Shown here: positions 12,513 to 23,445 of the stretch, in pieces | How positions within the stretch are numbered: the first letter of the stretch is position 1 | Layout of the letters: the number at the start of each line of letters is the position of its first letter | Assembly (NCBI RefSeq): GCF_003265705.1 | Contig: NW_020312966.1 | Coordinates: 25,868,786-25,932,785 of the forward strand | Source of the DNA: Callorhinus ursinus | Lineage: Eukaryota; Chordata; Mammalia; Carnivora; Otariidae | DNA: 64,000 bases | Direction: 5' to 3' | Position numbers and translations under genes: made by a program | The notes under the pieces: generated by a model | Databases searched by the model: none | What the model saw: only the letters and a program-made list of their open reading frames with translations | What the model was told of the DNA's origin: nothing

Positions 12513-12897
12513 GTCTAACTCCTAGCCACACAAACATAAAACCCCACACTACAGACCTATTTATTATTTACTTCAGTTCCTTACTTACAGTACATCATGT
12601 CTGGATTTCCACAAATAATTAAAGGCATACCACAAAGCACAAAACAGGCTAAAGAGAAAGCAAACATCGATCAGAAGCAGGTTCAGATATGGCATAGATT
12701 TTGGAATTAGCAGGAATTTAAAATATGATGAGCATGTTAAGGGCTTTAAAAAGTGCACAACATACAAGAACAGATAATGTAAGCAAAAACTCTAAGTATG
12801 AATCAAAAGGAAATGCTAGAATTCAAAAGCAGTGTAAAGAAATGAAGAATAGTTTAGACAGACCCATGAGTAGACCGGACACAGCCAAGCAAAGAAT

Positions 12898-13319
12898 TGA
12901 TGAGGGAGCAGAAGGCTGGCTGAAGACACAGCACGAGCCGACACCCTGCAACCTTGCCCCGCCCCCCACTCCTGGGTGGGACACGTGTGACGTTCCTCCG
13001 GGAAGCTCCCAACTGTCTTCCTGCTAATGCCTTGCTAGAGGGAAAAACAACCTTGACTTGACAATGGCAAGGCCTCCAGTATCCGGTAGGTCCTCTTTTG
13101 CATAAGAAAGTCCTTTTGAAAACCTCCCGTTGCCTCACCTCCCCCAGCCGCACAGTATATAATCAGCCACGCTCACAACCCCGGGGCAGCCGCTGGTTTG
13201 GCCCCCGGGGCCTGACCCCGGGCTTTAATAAACCACCACTTTGCACCAAGAATTCTTTCCTGGTCATCTGCTTTCAACCTCACCCCACCAAACCTCACCT
13301 ACATTCCAAAACTACATCA
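12898..13319 (+). mobile_element. Solo class I ERV LTR (family B), + orientation
   Basis: 422 bp with TG...CA ends and a perfect 4-bp target duplication GAAT (12894-12897 and 13320-13323) inside L1 ORF1, as expected of gammaretrovirus-like integration. Contains a TATATAA box near 13157, AATAAA near 13226 and the R/U5 sequence TTGCACCAAGAATTCTTTCC. Confidence 0.85.
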
Positions 13320-13480
13320 GAATCACTGAGCTTGAATAGATGTTAATAGAAACTCCCCAAACTGAAAAACAAAGAAAAAAAAGAATAAAAAGAGCATAGC
13401 AGAATATCCAAGAACTGTGAGGCAATTACAAAAAATAATTGTAACATGCTCAATGGGAATACCAGGAGGAGAAAGAGACA

Positions 13481-14050
13481 GGTAGGAAAGACATTTGGGT
13501 TCAAAGCCGTTTCGATGGCTCAAGAAAGAATTCTTGAGACGTCTTTGGTGCAAAAAGATGATTTTATTGAAGCACAGGGACATGACCCATGGGCAGAAAG
13601 AGCCATGCTGGGCCCATTAATATACTTCAAAGTTGGGAGGGGGTTAGGGATAGTTAAGTCTCTAAGGAATTTTGGAAGCAAAGTTTCCAGAACCTTGAGG
13701 GGGGTAGCTGTTGTTGGGGAAAGGTCATTTATTACCGTCTAATAGAACCTTCGTCATGAGACCCTTCAGATGTATATCGGTGGGTCATCTGCTTGGGGGA
13801 TGATGGCCAACAGGCATCTTGGAGGGTTTAGAGATAAAGGAAATTTCTAAAAGAATTTTTGTATGTTAAAGTAGACTTACAGGAGCCCGGGGGTTGGTCT
13901 AGGATTGCCTTTTGCCCTTAGCAAAGTGTCAACATCAAGGCAGTTGAGTCCCTAGAGAAATGTCACTCTGCGTGTTTCGAGGACTTGTCAATGGGCTCTA
14001 GGTAGTAAGGAAATTTAATAATTTTTCTTCTGCCTTTGTTTCCCAAATCA
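13481..14050 (-). mobile_element. Solo class I ERV LTR (family B-like), - orientation
   Basis: About 570 bp. The reversed strand has AATAAAATCATC followed by TTTTTGCACCAAAGACGTCT near 13555, sharing the R/U5 block with the LTR at 12898. It is closely similar in the same orientation to 32443-33032. It lies in the same L1. Confidence 0.8.
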
Positions 14051-14131
14051 AAAGGATCAGAATAATTATTTGGAGTAATAATGGCTGAGAAGTTTTCAAA
14101 ATAAATGACAGATAGTACGTAACTGGGGACA

Positions 14132-15528
14132 ATGATCATTGCCCTAATTAATTCCTTATCTCTTGATTTATTTCTGATTTTAAATATTTTTCTACCTCAT
14201 TTCTCTTGATACATTATTTGTGTTTACTTGCTCTTCTGTTCCTTGTAGTTTCGTCTTCCTATCTGAAATTTTTTTTTTTCAATTCTTTCTTGAGTTGTTA
14301 GTTCTTTTCCAAACCTCTCTATTTCTGGTTGTGATATTATAATATAATAAGAAATATGTATCTGGCCTTGTCCCAGTTCCTGAGCTCCTAAAATTAGGGA
14401 CAAACTAATATGAAAACAAAACAATGTCATATTTATCATTTTGTGAAACACTGAATTAAAATATATCTGAGACTTCTCCACTGTTCAGATAAAATAGTAT
14501 TAGCTACTCGAAGACCAGTTTACATGCATTTAACTTTCCTAGGCCAGCCTTTCGCACCAAGACCGCGTAAGTGTTATAATCACAACCTCACACATTTATT
14601 CCTCTTAGTGAGCTCTTTGGAAAGAGCTGAGGGCAACTTTTGAACAGATTATTTGACATATTCTTAATCCCAGGAGTACTGATTTAGCAAAGCTATTACA
14701 GGAAAGAGGTTTGGAGGCCTTAGAAGTAAATAACACCATCCTGCTGTATACTTACTAGATAAAAGGATGCAAGTCAGGAATGGCCAGATGGAAGAGATGT
14801 GTACGGCAAGGTATAGGGGTGTAAGGTGCCTCTCCTGGTACCTTGATGTATTCACCAACCAACCTGGAAGCTCTCTGAACCCCTTAGGTTAGGGTTTTTA
14901 ATGGAGGCTTCATTACAGTGGCTCAGTGGGTTAAATCACTGGCCATTAGTGATTAACTCAACCTCCAGCCCCTCTCCCATACTTGGAAGTTAGGACTGGG
15001 GCTGAGAGTTCCAACTGTCTAATCACACGGTTGGTTTCCCTGGTAACCAGCAGCCCCATCCTTAGGGGCTTTCCAAAAGTCGCCTCATTAACATAAACTC
15101 AGGGTGGTTGTAAGGGACTTTTATGAATAACAAAGGATGCTCTTTCATCTTTATCATTCTGGAGCTGTTTCCAGAGCTGGGGACAGAAACCAAATATAAG
15201 AGACGATGTTTCTATTGCTTTTATTACTTAGGAAATTACAAAGGTTTTAGGAGAAAACAAAAAGGGTTTTAGGAGCTCAGGAACTGGGACAAGGCCAGAT
15301 ACATATTTCTTATTATAATATCACAACCAGAAATAGAGAGGTTTGGAAAAGAACGAACAACTCAAGAAAGAACTGAAAAAAGGAAAAATAATTTCAGATA
15401 TGAAGACGAAACTACAAGGAACAGAAGAGCAAGTAAACACAAATAATGTATCAAGAGAAATAAGGTAGAAAAATGTTTAAAATCAGAAGTAAATCAAGAG
15501 ATAATGAATTAATTGAGGCAATGATCAT
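14132..15528. repeat. 262-bp inverted repeat with 873-bp spacer
   Basis: Left arm 14132-14393 and right arm 15267-15528 are reverse complements, differing by roughly ten substitutions, a poly(T) difference and a compensating 5-bp indel (counted by eye). The arms end sharply at ATGATCAT(TGCC) and at CCTGAGCTCCTAAAA. The spacer holds an LTR-like repeat. Confidence 0.9.
14930..15290 (+). mobile_element. LTR-type interspersed repeat, family not assigned
   Basis: Contains TTTCCCTGGTAACCAGCAGC, CCTCATTAACATAAACTCAG and GGTTTTAGGAGCTCAGGAAC, a series I associate with a common mammalian LTR repeat, but I cannot name the family with certainty. Its 3' end forms part of the right arm of the inverted repeat. 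Confidence 0.45.
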
Positions 15529-15605
15529 CAATGGCTGACATTATTGCCATTATGTACCTCTAGTAGATGTATACACCACCACCTATGAAGTAGCCTTTCT
15601 GCCAA

Positions 15606-15681
15606 AATAAATAGATATATAGATATAATTAAATATATCTATAAATTATATATAAATGTAAAAATATAAATATAGATATAT
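15606..15681. repeat. AT-rich low-complexity (ATAG/ATAT) repeat
   Basis: Imperfect TAGATATA/ATATAAAT tract of about 75 bases between the inverted repeat and the next LTR. Confidence 0.85.
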
Positions 15682-15954
15682 TTGGCTAAGCCTCTTGGAT
15701 CTATTGATTTATAGGAAACACAAGGGACAAAAGAAATCTGTTAAATGACACTGTGGGAATACAACCAGCAAAATCCAAAACAACAATGGGAAACACTATG
15801 ACAAACAACCTAGTTAATTCACTAAAAAGTTGCAAGAAAACAAATACGTAGAAGACGACACTATAGAAAGTCTCAAGAGACCTACCAACCAGTCATAATA
15901 TGCGGACCTTATTTGGACGCCGATTCAGCTGAGTGGCACGAGTTCTTTAGGCTC

Positions 15955-16423
15955 TAATAAGATGCCTGGAGGTCAGCCAAGAGGAGGTCATGGCCAGCTC
16001 TCAGAGTCAGAAGCCCGTCCTGGCAGCACTCCAAGACACAGCACAGGAAGCCGGATCCAACCAGACAGGTCCAAGATGACTGACAAAGTAGGCCAGAAAC
16101 CCCTGACCAAATAAGAAAGAAAAGGCAGAAAACCCTGCTTCCAAGAAATTACCCCCCCCAAATAATGAATATTCCATCGCCTTGTTAACAACTGTACATA
16201 AAAGATAGAAACCCAAAGCCCATAGCACGCAGCTCACTCTCTTGAGCTTGCAGCTCAGATATGGAGAGTGTACTTTCACTTCAAGAAACTCTCTTGCTTC
16301 TCTGTTGTGTTGTCTGTCCTTGAATTTTTTCTTGTGATAAGACCAAGGGCCTTTGGTGACATCTTTGGGGTGCTCTGGATCAAGGCCTCAGGGTCTGGAG
16401 TCTCCCCAGTTCACCCAGCAACA
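15955..16423 (+). mobile_element. Solo class I ERV LTR (family A), + orientation, 5'-shortened
   Basis: Shares with the reversed 11905-12512 copy the blocks CCGTCCTGGCAGC, GCCGGATCCAACC, GTTAACAACTGTACATAA and the terminal CTCCCCAGTTCACCCAGC. It ends in CA at 16423. The two copies face away from each other 3.4 kb apart. Confidence 0.7.
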
Positions 16424-18240
16424 AAACAAATAATTGTAAAAATTTAAAAATTATATAAAACAAGAAAATGTGAACAGGGATATTATCTGGATCCAGTGAG
16501 GAACATAGAAGCAGTGTAAGTACCATGAAACACGAAACAAACATAAGGTGCCATTATTTTAGATTGAAAGCAGAAAGTACCGTAGGTGAGGAAATTTGAG
16601 TCATGGGAGAAGCGAGTATTACCTTGTGCTACCAGGTTTTGTAGTTTTCGAGCATCACATCTCTATCTGTGTGTCTGAGCAAGGTTCATTTGTTGCCGCT
16701 TCTTCTGGGTGAAGTCTACAATCATGTGGAATATTGTCAGTTCCTGAAAATCAAAGATACATAGACCTATAGATAGGTCTAGTACTAGGATGAAGAATGA
16801 AGTAGCCAGAAGTGAGATAGGACCAAACTGAAATAACACTGAGAGTGTTCAAAGCTGTAAGGCCAAATAAAAGACTGCCCCAGAATGCTAACTACGTGGT
16901 AAGCCTAAAGAGTCAAGGTGGGGACAGGAGGCGGCCCCCAAAGGGTTGTCAGCAAGGAAAACAGTCGAACTGATAGTCTGCTGTGTTTGACCGTCCTGAG
17001 GTTTTCATGGATCTACCGGTGAATTGATGCATTGGTACATAGAACACTAAGCAGAAAAAAGGGGCAGTAACTACCTTTAGGAAAAACAAAAATCTGTACA
17101 AAAAAGGAAAATTAATCATAGTGTACTGTGTGGCTCAGCTGTGAACAATATGTAGTCCTAGTTATCAAAACTGATTTCACCCAGCCTTGTGATATCAGTT
17201 TATTGGAAAGGTTGGGGAGAAGATACGTATGGGAAGGTTGAGAGAGGTAAAAATGCTTATCCTCCATAGCAAAAGCCAATATATAATTACCTAAAAATGA
17301 AAAATCAGGAATAAAATCAAGAATAAAAAATAAAATAAGTGTTTCTTCTTAGAAACATTCAGGGTAACACCAAAATAGCCAAAAGACTTAATAATAGTTC
17401 CTTTGGACAGCAGGTCATGGACGTAGGGATAACTGTTTTTCCTTATAAACCTAATAGTACTGTTTGGCTTTTAAAAATATGCATAGATAGTATTTTGTTA
17501 AATAAAAAAAAAACCCTATTTTTGTAAATGTTTCATGGACAATTATGGAGAGATTTATTATTATTAATTGCCTACATAATTATTCACACTACCTCCTTGC
17601 CCAACAATCTCCCAATACACTTTTTTAAATCATTAGGAAATATTCAAGATGTTCAAAATATTACAAATGTTAACATAAAGAATACACACGTAACCACGTA
17701 GCTGAGGAAATCAGCATTAACAGTACAAATGAAGTCCCTTCTTCCTTCTCTTCAGAAGTTATAATGACTATACCCAAACAGCTAAACTTTCTGATTTAAA
17801 ACTAGTTATCCATTCCCTCTCTTTATTTTACTAAGGTTAGAGTCATCTGATGTGATTTCTCAAGTATCTGCTTAAGGATTCGCTAAAGGTTCTTAAAAGC
17901 GTTTTCTCTGCTCGTTGATGTGATATCTAGATTCTTCCCATAAAAAAGCCAAATCTCCTGATTTCCCTTACCTATCAGTGGTACAACCCTCAGGCTTGAA
18001 GTATAGCCATTGCCCTTGACTTCTGTCTCTTTGACACCCCAACTCTGTCTTGGCCGGTTCTGTCCTTACATGGGATGAGGTGAGGGAAAGATGGTCTAGT
18101 ACAAGGGAAGGAAGTTTGTTCCCACTGCACAAGTCCAGGAGCAGAAGCTCAACCTCACCCGGGTCTCCGCTGGCGGGAGAATGTTAGCGGCTCCCTGCTC
18201 CATACCCTACAGTTTTCTTTGCCTGTTTTAAAATGTAGGT
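16424..18240. other. Intergenic DNA with one gene relic, otherwise unassigned
   Basis: AT-rich DNA. Apart from the KRAB relic at 16623-16743 I see no exon, RNA gene or named repeat that I can support. Confidence 0.35.
16623..16743 (-). pseudogene. Relic KRAB A-box exon
   Basis: On the minus strand an exon-shaped unit follows a TTTTCAG acceptor and ends at a GTAATA donor-like site. It reads E-LTIFHMI then VDFTQKKRQQMNLAQTHR, a TAG, and after a shift RDVMLENYK. This tracks the KRAB A consensus (DFTQEEWQQLDPAQR...LYRDVMLENY). It is 121 nt against the 127 nt of the ZNF184 KRAB exon in this window. W is replaced by R in EEW, and a stop and frameshift kill it. No matching finger exon was found leftward on the same strand. 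A CpG island 4 kb upstream could have been its promoter (inference). Confidence 0.8.
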
Positions 18241-18249
18241 TTTATTTAT

Positions 18250-18720
18250 TGTTTAGGTATGATGACATCAAGAGATGATTGCCACTGAGAAGAGAGCTTG
18301 TTACTCACTGTTCCTGAGGTGCATGTATGCCGTGCCCGGCCAGGCAGCGCCACATGTGGGGGGAAGCACCAAGGTTGGTCAGGAGGCTGAAGAGGTGGGA
18401 GGAAAATGTGGGCAAAAGCCTTTATTGTGGTTTCCATATGGAAAAGAACAGACGAAGGAGGGTAGGCAGGTTTAGAATTGGCCAGTTTGAATTATTTCAG
18501 TGGGGGAGTGTAGGGACCTGGGGTGATTAGGAAAGGTAAATAGCAGAGAGTAGCAGCCAAAGGGGAGGTGGGGAAGGGCGTTTGGGGCCCTGGATTGGTT
18601 AGTTTGCCTATGAAAGCTATGCTGGGGGCCCGGCAAATTGTTGGCTATCTCTAGGACTCTGCTAATCCTGAGAAGGGACAATCCCCCTCGCGTCTGTGAG
18701 GTTCCAAATATCAGAGCGTC
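18250..18720 (-). mobile_element. Solo class I ERV-like LTR (family C), - orientation
   Basis: The reversed strand shows CCAAT (plus-strand ATTGG near 18593), then AATAAA (plus-strand TTTATT near 18420) followed by a pyrimidine-rich U5-like region. Ends are not precisely defined and no target duplication was identified. Confidence 0.5.
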
Positions 18721-18729
18721 AAGGAAGAA

Positions 18730-20270
18730 GAAGAAGAATACGGTTAATACAACCTTTAGTCTTCCTCACCCACGAGCTCTCAGCTCATGTGGCACTTCTT
18801 CAAGGGAGCTTTCTGGGACTCCCAGGCCAGGGCATTTTACTCTCACAGCTCCTTCACAATTTGTAGCTTATGTGATTATTTGATTAAAGTCTGTCTTCCT
18901 AACCAAACTTCTTAACCAAATCCAACATGAGGGCAGGTAATTTCTTTTTTGTCTACCTTTGTACCCATAGCTACAAAACCGTGCTTGGCACACAGTAGAT
19001 GTTCAAGAAATACCTATCAAATAAATAAATGATCGAATGTCTCTGAGCCTTAGTGATTGGCACACCAAAATGAAAAACTACAGGAATTTCACTCATACCT
19101 ACAAGTTAAATCCCTGAGACCAGCAGCTTAGAAACTATTTTCCAAGGAAATCATGCTTGGCATTTAGGGTGCTAGGTCAAACTTAAATAAGCTTATGCAA
19201 TGAATAATATCCCTAACGTGTCTGACTCACAAACCATCGTTAACAGTGTGGGAAATACGGATTCTGAGTTCTGGACGGGAGAAGCCCGCACTTATCAGTG
19301 CAGTCAGCTCCTATGGGTGCATTCTAAAATTAGCAAGGATCTGGAGTGAGGCTCCATCCCGTGCGGAGGGAGAGGGTACCAAGCAATTCGATTTGCTCTC
19401 AGTTTACTTTTCCATAAGAGAGGTCTGTCCATAATCCCCTACTGTAGACATGAGCATGAATCCTAATGAACTTTGTCCTAAGACGTTTTGAAACATGCAG
19501 AGATCATCTTAGGACTGAGAAATTTCTGTGCAGCCCATGCAGAGGTCAGTTTCTGTTTATAAATTGAGGACCGCCTGAATGCCCAACCCATTACTTGACT
19601 CTGTGTGTACAGAATCACTGCAGCTTTGTAGCTTCATAGATCCAAGCTAGAAGAATGTGAGCAAGGAAGTCATGGTGTGGTGGTCGGAAGAATGATCCAT
19701 TAGACGAGACTTGTAGCCCCAAGAGCGCTACTTGTTCCCCGAACACAGGGCAGTCATTTAGCCTGAGTGTTTCCTCATCATTTCCACTTACTGCACAAAA
19801 CTACTAAGAAATTTAAAACACATAGAAGCGCAAAGAGCAAAATGCTCAGATCTTATTTAATAACTCCTAACACTGGAGTGAAGACTAATGCCGAGTGCTT
19901 ATCTGGGAGCCACTGCTGTCAAGCTGTACAGGAATGTACTCAGTCGGTGGAACCCTAACGAAGACGTCCGCGACGTTACGCATATTTTGAACATGAGCAA
20001 GGTGAGGCAGGCATAGTAGTTCCAGCAGGCCACAGAGCCAGCGCTTGAGTCTGCGAAGTCTGGGGCCGGGGAGCCCATTCTTCTGTGCTACCGTGCGTCC
20101 CTGCAAGGAAACACACTTTGGGAAAGTGGGCCGGGGCTCTGATGATTGTATTGTCCCCTCCCCCGAAGCACGGGAGGCAAGGCGAGCGTTCGTTCTCCGG
20201 ACCCACAGGCCACAGTGGCACACGCGCAGCGCCGGAGGGAGAGAAGGGGTTCGTGGCCTGATGCGAGGGC
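18730..20270. other. Intergenic DNA, no gene seen
   Basis: Mixed unique-looking DNA. A MIR/L2-like end is suggested near 18.96-19.03 kb (TGCTTGGCACACAGTAGATG). A short finger-like string near 19.25 kb was judged too weak to call. Confidence 0.35.
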
Positions 20271-20499
20271 GACATCACGGAGCAAGACAAGAGTTGTCTC
20301 CCGAGATGTCCCCTTGGAGGCTGGTTTCACCTGGTCTTGCATCATCCTTTTGTTCTCCATGGCCTCCTCTGAGGCTCTGAAACAACAGAACCTGCCCCTC
20401 ACCATCCCTTTGACACAGACGATTTTGCGGTTTCACCTTAATCCTAAATTTCCCTGGTAAAGCAACCACAGGTGGCTTCGACCTCAGCGGCTTCAGGAT

Positions 20500-21235
20500 A
20501 TACTCCTTCGTGAGGGTCTTCTTCCAAAACCTCAGGCTGGAACGCTGTAGGCCAGGTTCGCGGTTCCAGAGCGGCGGGCACGCGGCCGCTCGGCCTCCCG
20601 GCCCCGCCCGGGCCGCAGCTGCGCAGACGCTGGGCTGGCAGACGGGCCCGATTTCAGCCTCACACAGGAACTTGCCTCCCGGGGCGGCACCCGGCTCTAC
20701 ACGGCCTTGGCCTCCTTCGCGGGCTGGCACAACGCGCGCAGTCGCGCGTCCCTCCGGCACAGGGGAGGTGGCCTCTCCGAGCGACGCGCACCCTCCCGGC
20801 CCGCTGAGAACACGGCTGAGAACTACAGTTCCCAGAAAGCCCCGCGGCGTCCCGGCTCCCGGACTCCATCTCCCAGGAGTCTTAGGGACAAGCCCCGCCC
20901 ACACCGAGAACCCTGTGTGACGTCCCTGCCCCAAGCTCCCGCTGGCGTGGGGTGGGCGGCCCTCGGCAGGCGCTGGGCGTGCCGGTGCGCCCCGTTGGGG
21001 GCGGGGCGGCCGGCCGTGGGGGAGCGGCTGCCTTTTCTCACCAACTGATGAGTCGGGGTGAAGCCGTCGCCCTTGCTCGTTCCCCGGCCTGCCGCCTGCT
21101 GATGTGCGTCCCGGATGTGTGCGCTGGCGGACTGAGCCCCCTCCCGGGTCCTGACTGCGCCCGACCGAGGGGGCCGCCGCCCTGCCCGGAGCGAGCAGCG
21201 CACGGTGCTCCTCCCGTCGGGCCGATCCAGTAAAT
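20500..21235. promoter_or_regulatory. Orphan CpG island with ZNF143/SBS-type motif pair
   Basis: CpG-rich block without a TATA box. It carries ACTACAGTTCCCAGAAAGC at 20822-20840, close to the SBS consensus bound by ZNF143, and a second weaker copy ACTCCATCTCCCAG at 20863-20876. CCCCGCCC GC boxes near 20893 and a half CRE TGACGT near 20918 follow. The ZNF184 promoter carries the same two-copy arrangement in the same orientation, and ZNF184 is transcribed leftward. No live gene starts here that I can identify; the KRAB relic at 16.7 kb on the minus strand is the best candidate remnant. Confidence 0.75.
20822..20840 (+). promoter_or_regulatory. SBS/ZNF143-type motif
   Basis: ACTACAGTTCCCAGAAAGC against the remembered SBS consensus ACTACAATTCCCAGCATGC: 16 of 19 positions agree. 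It lies within the orphan CpG island. Confidence 0.75.
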
Positions 21236-21239
21236 GTGC

Positions 21240-22735
21240 GCCCAGCCTCTCTTCCTCCCTGATACCTGTTTGTACCTACCCAGCTAGGTATGGAGAGAGA
21301 GGCGTGTGTTTATATGCAACAAATTACGGTGTACATGTAACAGGTTACATCCTCAACTCCCCCACGTTCGTGTTTTACACTGTAAGTTTTAATAGTGCTG
21401 CCAAAGACCCAACTAATCCTGCCCTGTGTCAGCTTTCCTTCTCAGGCTTTCTAAACGCCAGTGTTCTTATTTTGTACCCTTAGCAAATGCTTCGGTCACG
21501 TATTATCAAAACAACTTTATAAAATTAGTTTTATTAGTTGTGATAATGGCATTATGGTTATGTTTTAAAAGGAAGAAAAAGTCCTTTATGGGTTAGGAGA
21601 TACAACTCATATAATATCTGGGTCTTATTGAAAAATACTCCAGGAATAAATAAAAGGGGAATGAGGGGGCGATCACTAAACAAGATTGGCAAAATATTGA
21701 TCAGTATTGAAGCTGAGTGAGGGATACAGTGGAGTTCACTATACTAGCCTGTGTCTAATGGAAATTTCCTTTAATGATTTTTATGTGTACCAGTATTCCT
21801 CATGGAACAGTGAGGTCCACCAATTCCTTCCTGCCTCATGTTCAAGTCATCCCTTCACCACTGCCCAAATGAAGAATTTTTCCCTCCAGTCACCTCCGTG
21901 ATGCTAGCGATTCCTTTCCCTGGGACCCATCTTGTTACTAGATTTTCCACCGTACCTCTGAGGCTAAAGTAAATCTCTGCTTTTCCCAGAACATGCCTTT
22001 TATCTTCGTGCTCCCCCACTCTCTCTCCTCCTGGTCTCAGACATACGTGACCTTGGCATCTGACTTACAGCCTTCTGCTCTATTTCTTGGTCTCGTTTCA
22101 TTCTGAGTGACATCAGTGTGGCTCACAGGGTAAACGCTCGGTAAATATTTGTTGAATCTCCGCGTCCACATGGATGAATCATCCAGCAACCATTCTGCCT
22201 TTTCTCTGGAACCCTGGTGTTCTTGGCAGGCAGGAATCCCCATGCCTTTGGCCAGTGTAGCATCTGCGCCTTGTGCTTTTCCTCTCCCACCGGTGAATCT
22301 AATCCTTCCCTTTTTAATTCTTGTTCCAAAAGTTCTCCTCCTCCTCTGCCTTTAAAAGGTGCCTGCCGTCTGCTCCCCACCCACCAGCTTCTGTCCTCCA
22401 CACTTTGCACACCCACCACTTAGCTCCTCTCCATCCCAACTTCATTGGAGATCCAGTCCTTTATGTCTCCTTTATGACTTTGCTCTCACACTCTTCAGTT
22501 TTCAGTCTTCTTCTGGTGACTCATTTCATTATCACTTTAAACAAGTCTAATAGATCTCTTCTATTTAAAAACATCTTCATTAAACCCACATGCTACTCTA
22601 GCCACCAAGCTAATTCTCTCCTAATATTGCCAGATTTCTGTCCCTTTAGACTGTTTCTTCAGCTCTACACCATGCCATCATCCGCGTGTTCCCAGCCCCC
22701 GGAATTTGACCTGTCCCCTTGCAGCTCAGCTACAT
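21240..22735. other. Intergenic DNA, no gene seen
   Basis: CT-rich DNA with long chance open frames on the plus strand but no domains or exon structure. It may contain diverged L2-type sequence. Confidence 0.35.
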
Positions 22736-22739
22736 CTGC

Positions 22740-23060
22740 TCACAGGGAAAGGAGAATTAAAACTCCATGGGGCTATCATTTTCACCAATCAGATGCAAAA
22801 ATTCCCAGATTTGACAGCATAGTTGTTGTCAAGGCTGTGGGGAAGAGTCGGTCTCAGAGGTCGCTGGTAGGAGCAACCCCACGAAGGGGAGTGTGGCAAT
22901 ATCTGACAGTTGCATATATCTGCACCTATTTAAAATGACATATATACGAAGTGATTCATTGAATAGTTTGTAATAGCAAAAAAAAATTGATAAGAAGCTA
23001 AATGTCTTCCATCTACGGAATTGGTTGAATAAATTCTGCCTGTCCATACAATGAAATACT
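22740..23060 (+). mobile_element. Diverged L1 ORF2 3' fragment
   Basis: Resembles the sense L1 region preceding the 3' UTR (GTCAAGGCTGTGGGGAAGAG, then GTGTGGCAATATCTGACAG, later 'ccatacaatgaaatactgtg'). Weakly conserved. Confidence 0.45.
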
Positions 23061-23068
23061 GTGCGTCT

Positions 23069-23445
23069 TGTGATGGTTCATTTTATGTGTCAACTTGGCT
23101 AGGCTCTGTGCTGAGTTGTTTGGCCAAACCCTAGGTGTTTCTGTGAAGGTATTTTGTAGATGTGATTATTGAGTAAAGTTGATAACCCTCTGTAACGTGG
23201 GTGGGCCTCATTCAATCAGTGGTAAGCCGTAAGACAAAAACAGGTTTCTCAGAGCAGAAGGAATTCTGCCTCAAGACCTTAACACCGAAATCTTGCCCGA
23301 GTTTCCAGCCTGCTGGCCTGCCCTAGGGATTTGGGACTTGTCAGCTCCCATGATTGCATGAGCCAATTTTTTAAAATAAATCTCTTTCTGTATCTAAATC
23401 TGTATGTCATCTATATGGATTCTGTTTCTCTGAAGAGAATGAAAC
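23069..23445 (+). mobile_element. MLT2-like (ERVL) solo LTR
   Basis: Starts TGTGATGGTTCATTTTATGT and includes GTGGGTGGGCCTCATTCAAT, GGACTTGTCAGCTCCCATGA and GGATTCTGTTTCTCTGAAGA in the order of the MLT2 consensus as I remember it. Solo, with no internal region. Confidence 0.7.

Larger units (their letters stand above)
12513..14128 (+). mobile_element. Old L1, ORF1 region, split by two LTRs
   Basis: Sense-strand L1 ORF1-like sequence runs 12555-12897, resumes 13320-13480 and again 14051-14128. The pieces are collinear: the coiled-coil part, then the segment leading to AATACCAGGAGGAGAAAGAG, then GTAATAATGGCTGAGAAG. The two interruptions are solo LTRs. Frames are broken. Confidence 0.75.

Noticed and set aside
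19230..19340. Possible zinc-finger trace (TGTGGGAAATAC ... GGGAGAAGCC ... TATCAGTGCAGT)
   Set aside because: The spacing between the cysteine-like and linker-like parts is about half of a real finger and no neighbouring finger follows. Chance similarity is likely.
22321..22938. 205-residue plus-strand open frame
   Set aside because: CT-rich low-complexity composition, no domain, and it runs into L1-derived sequence. Treated as chance.
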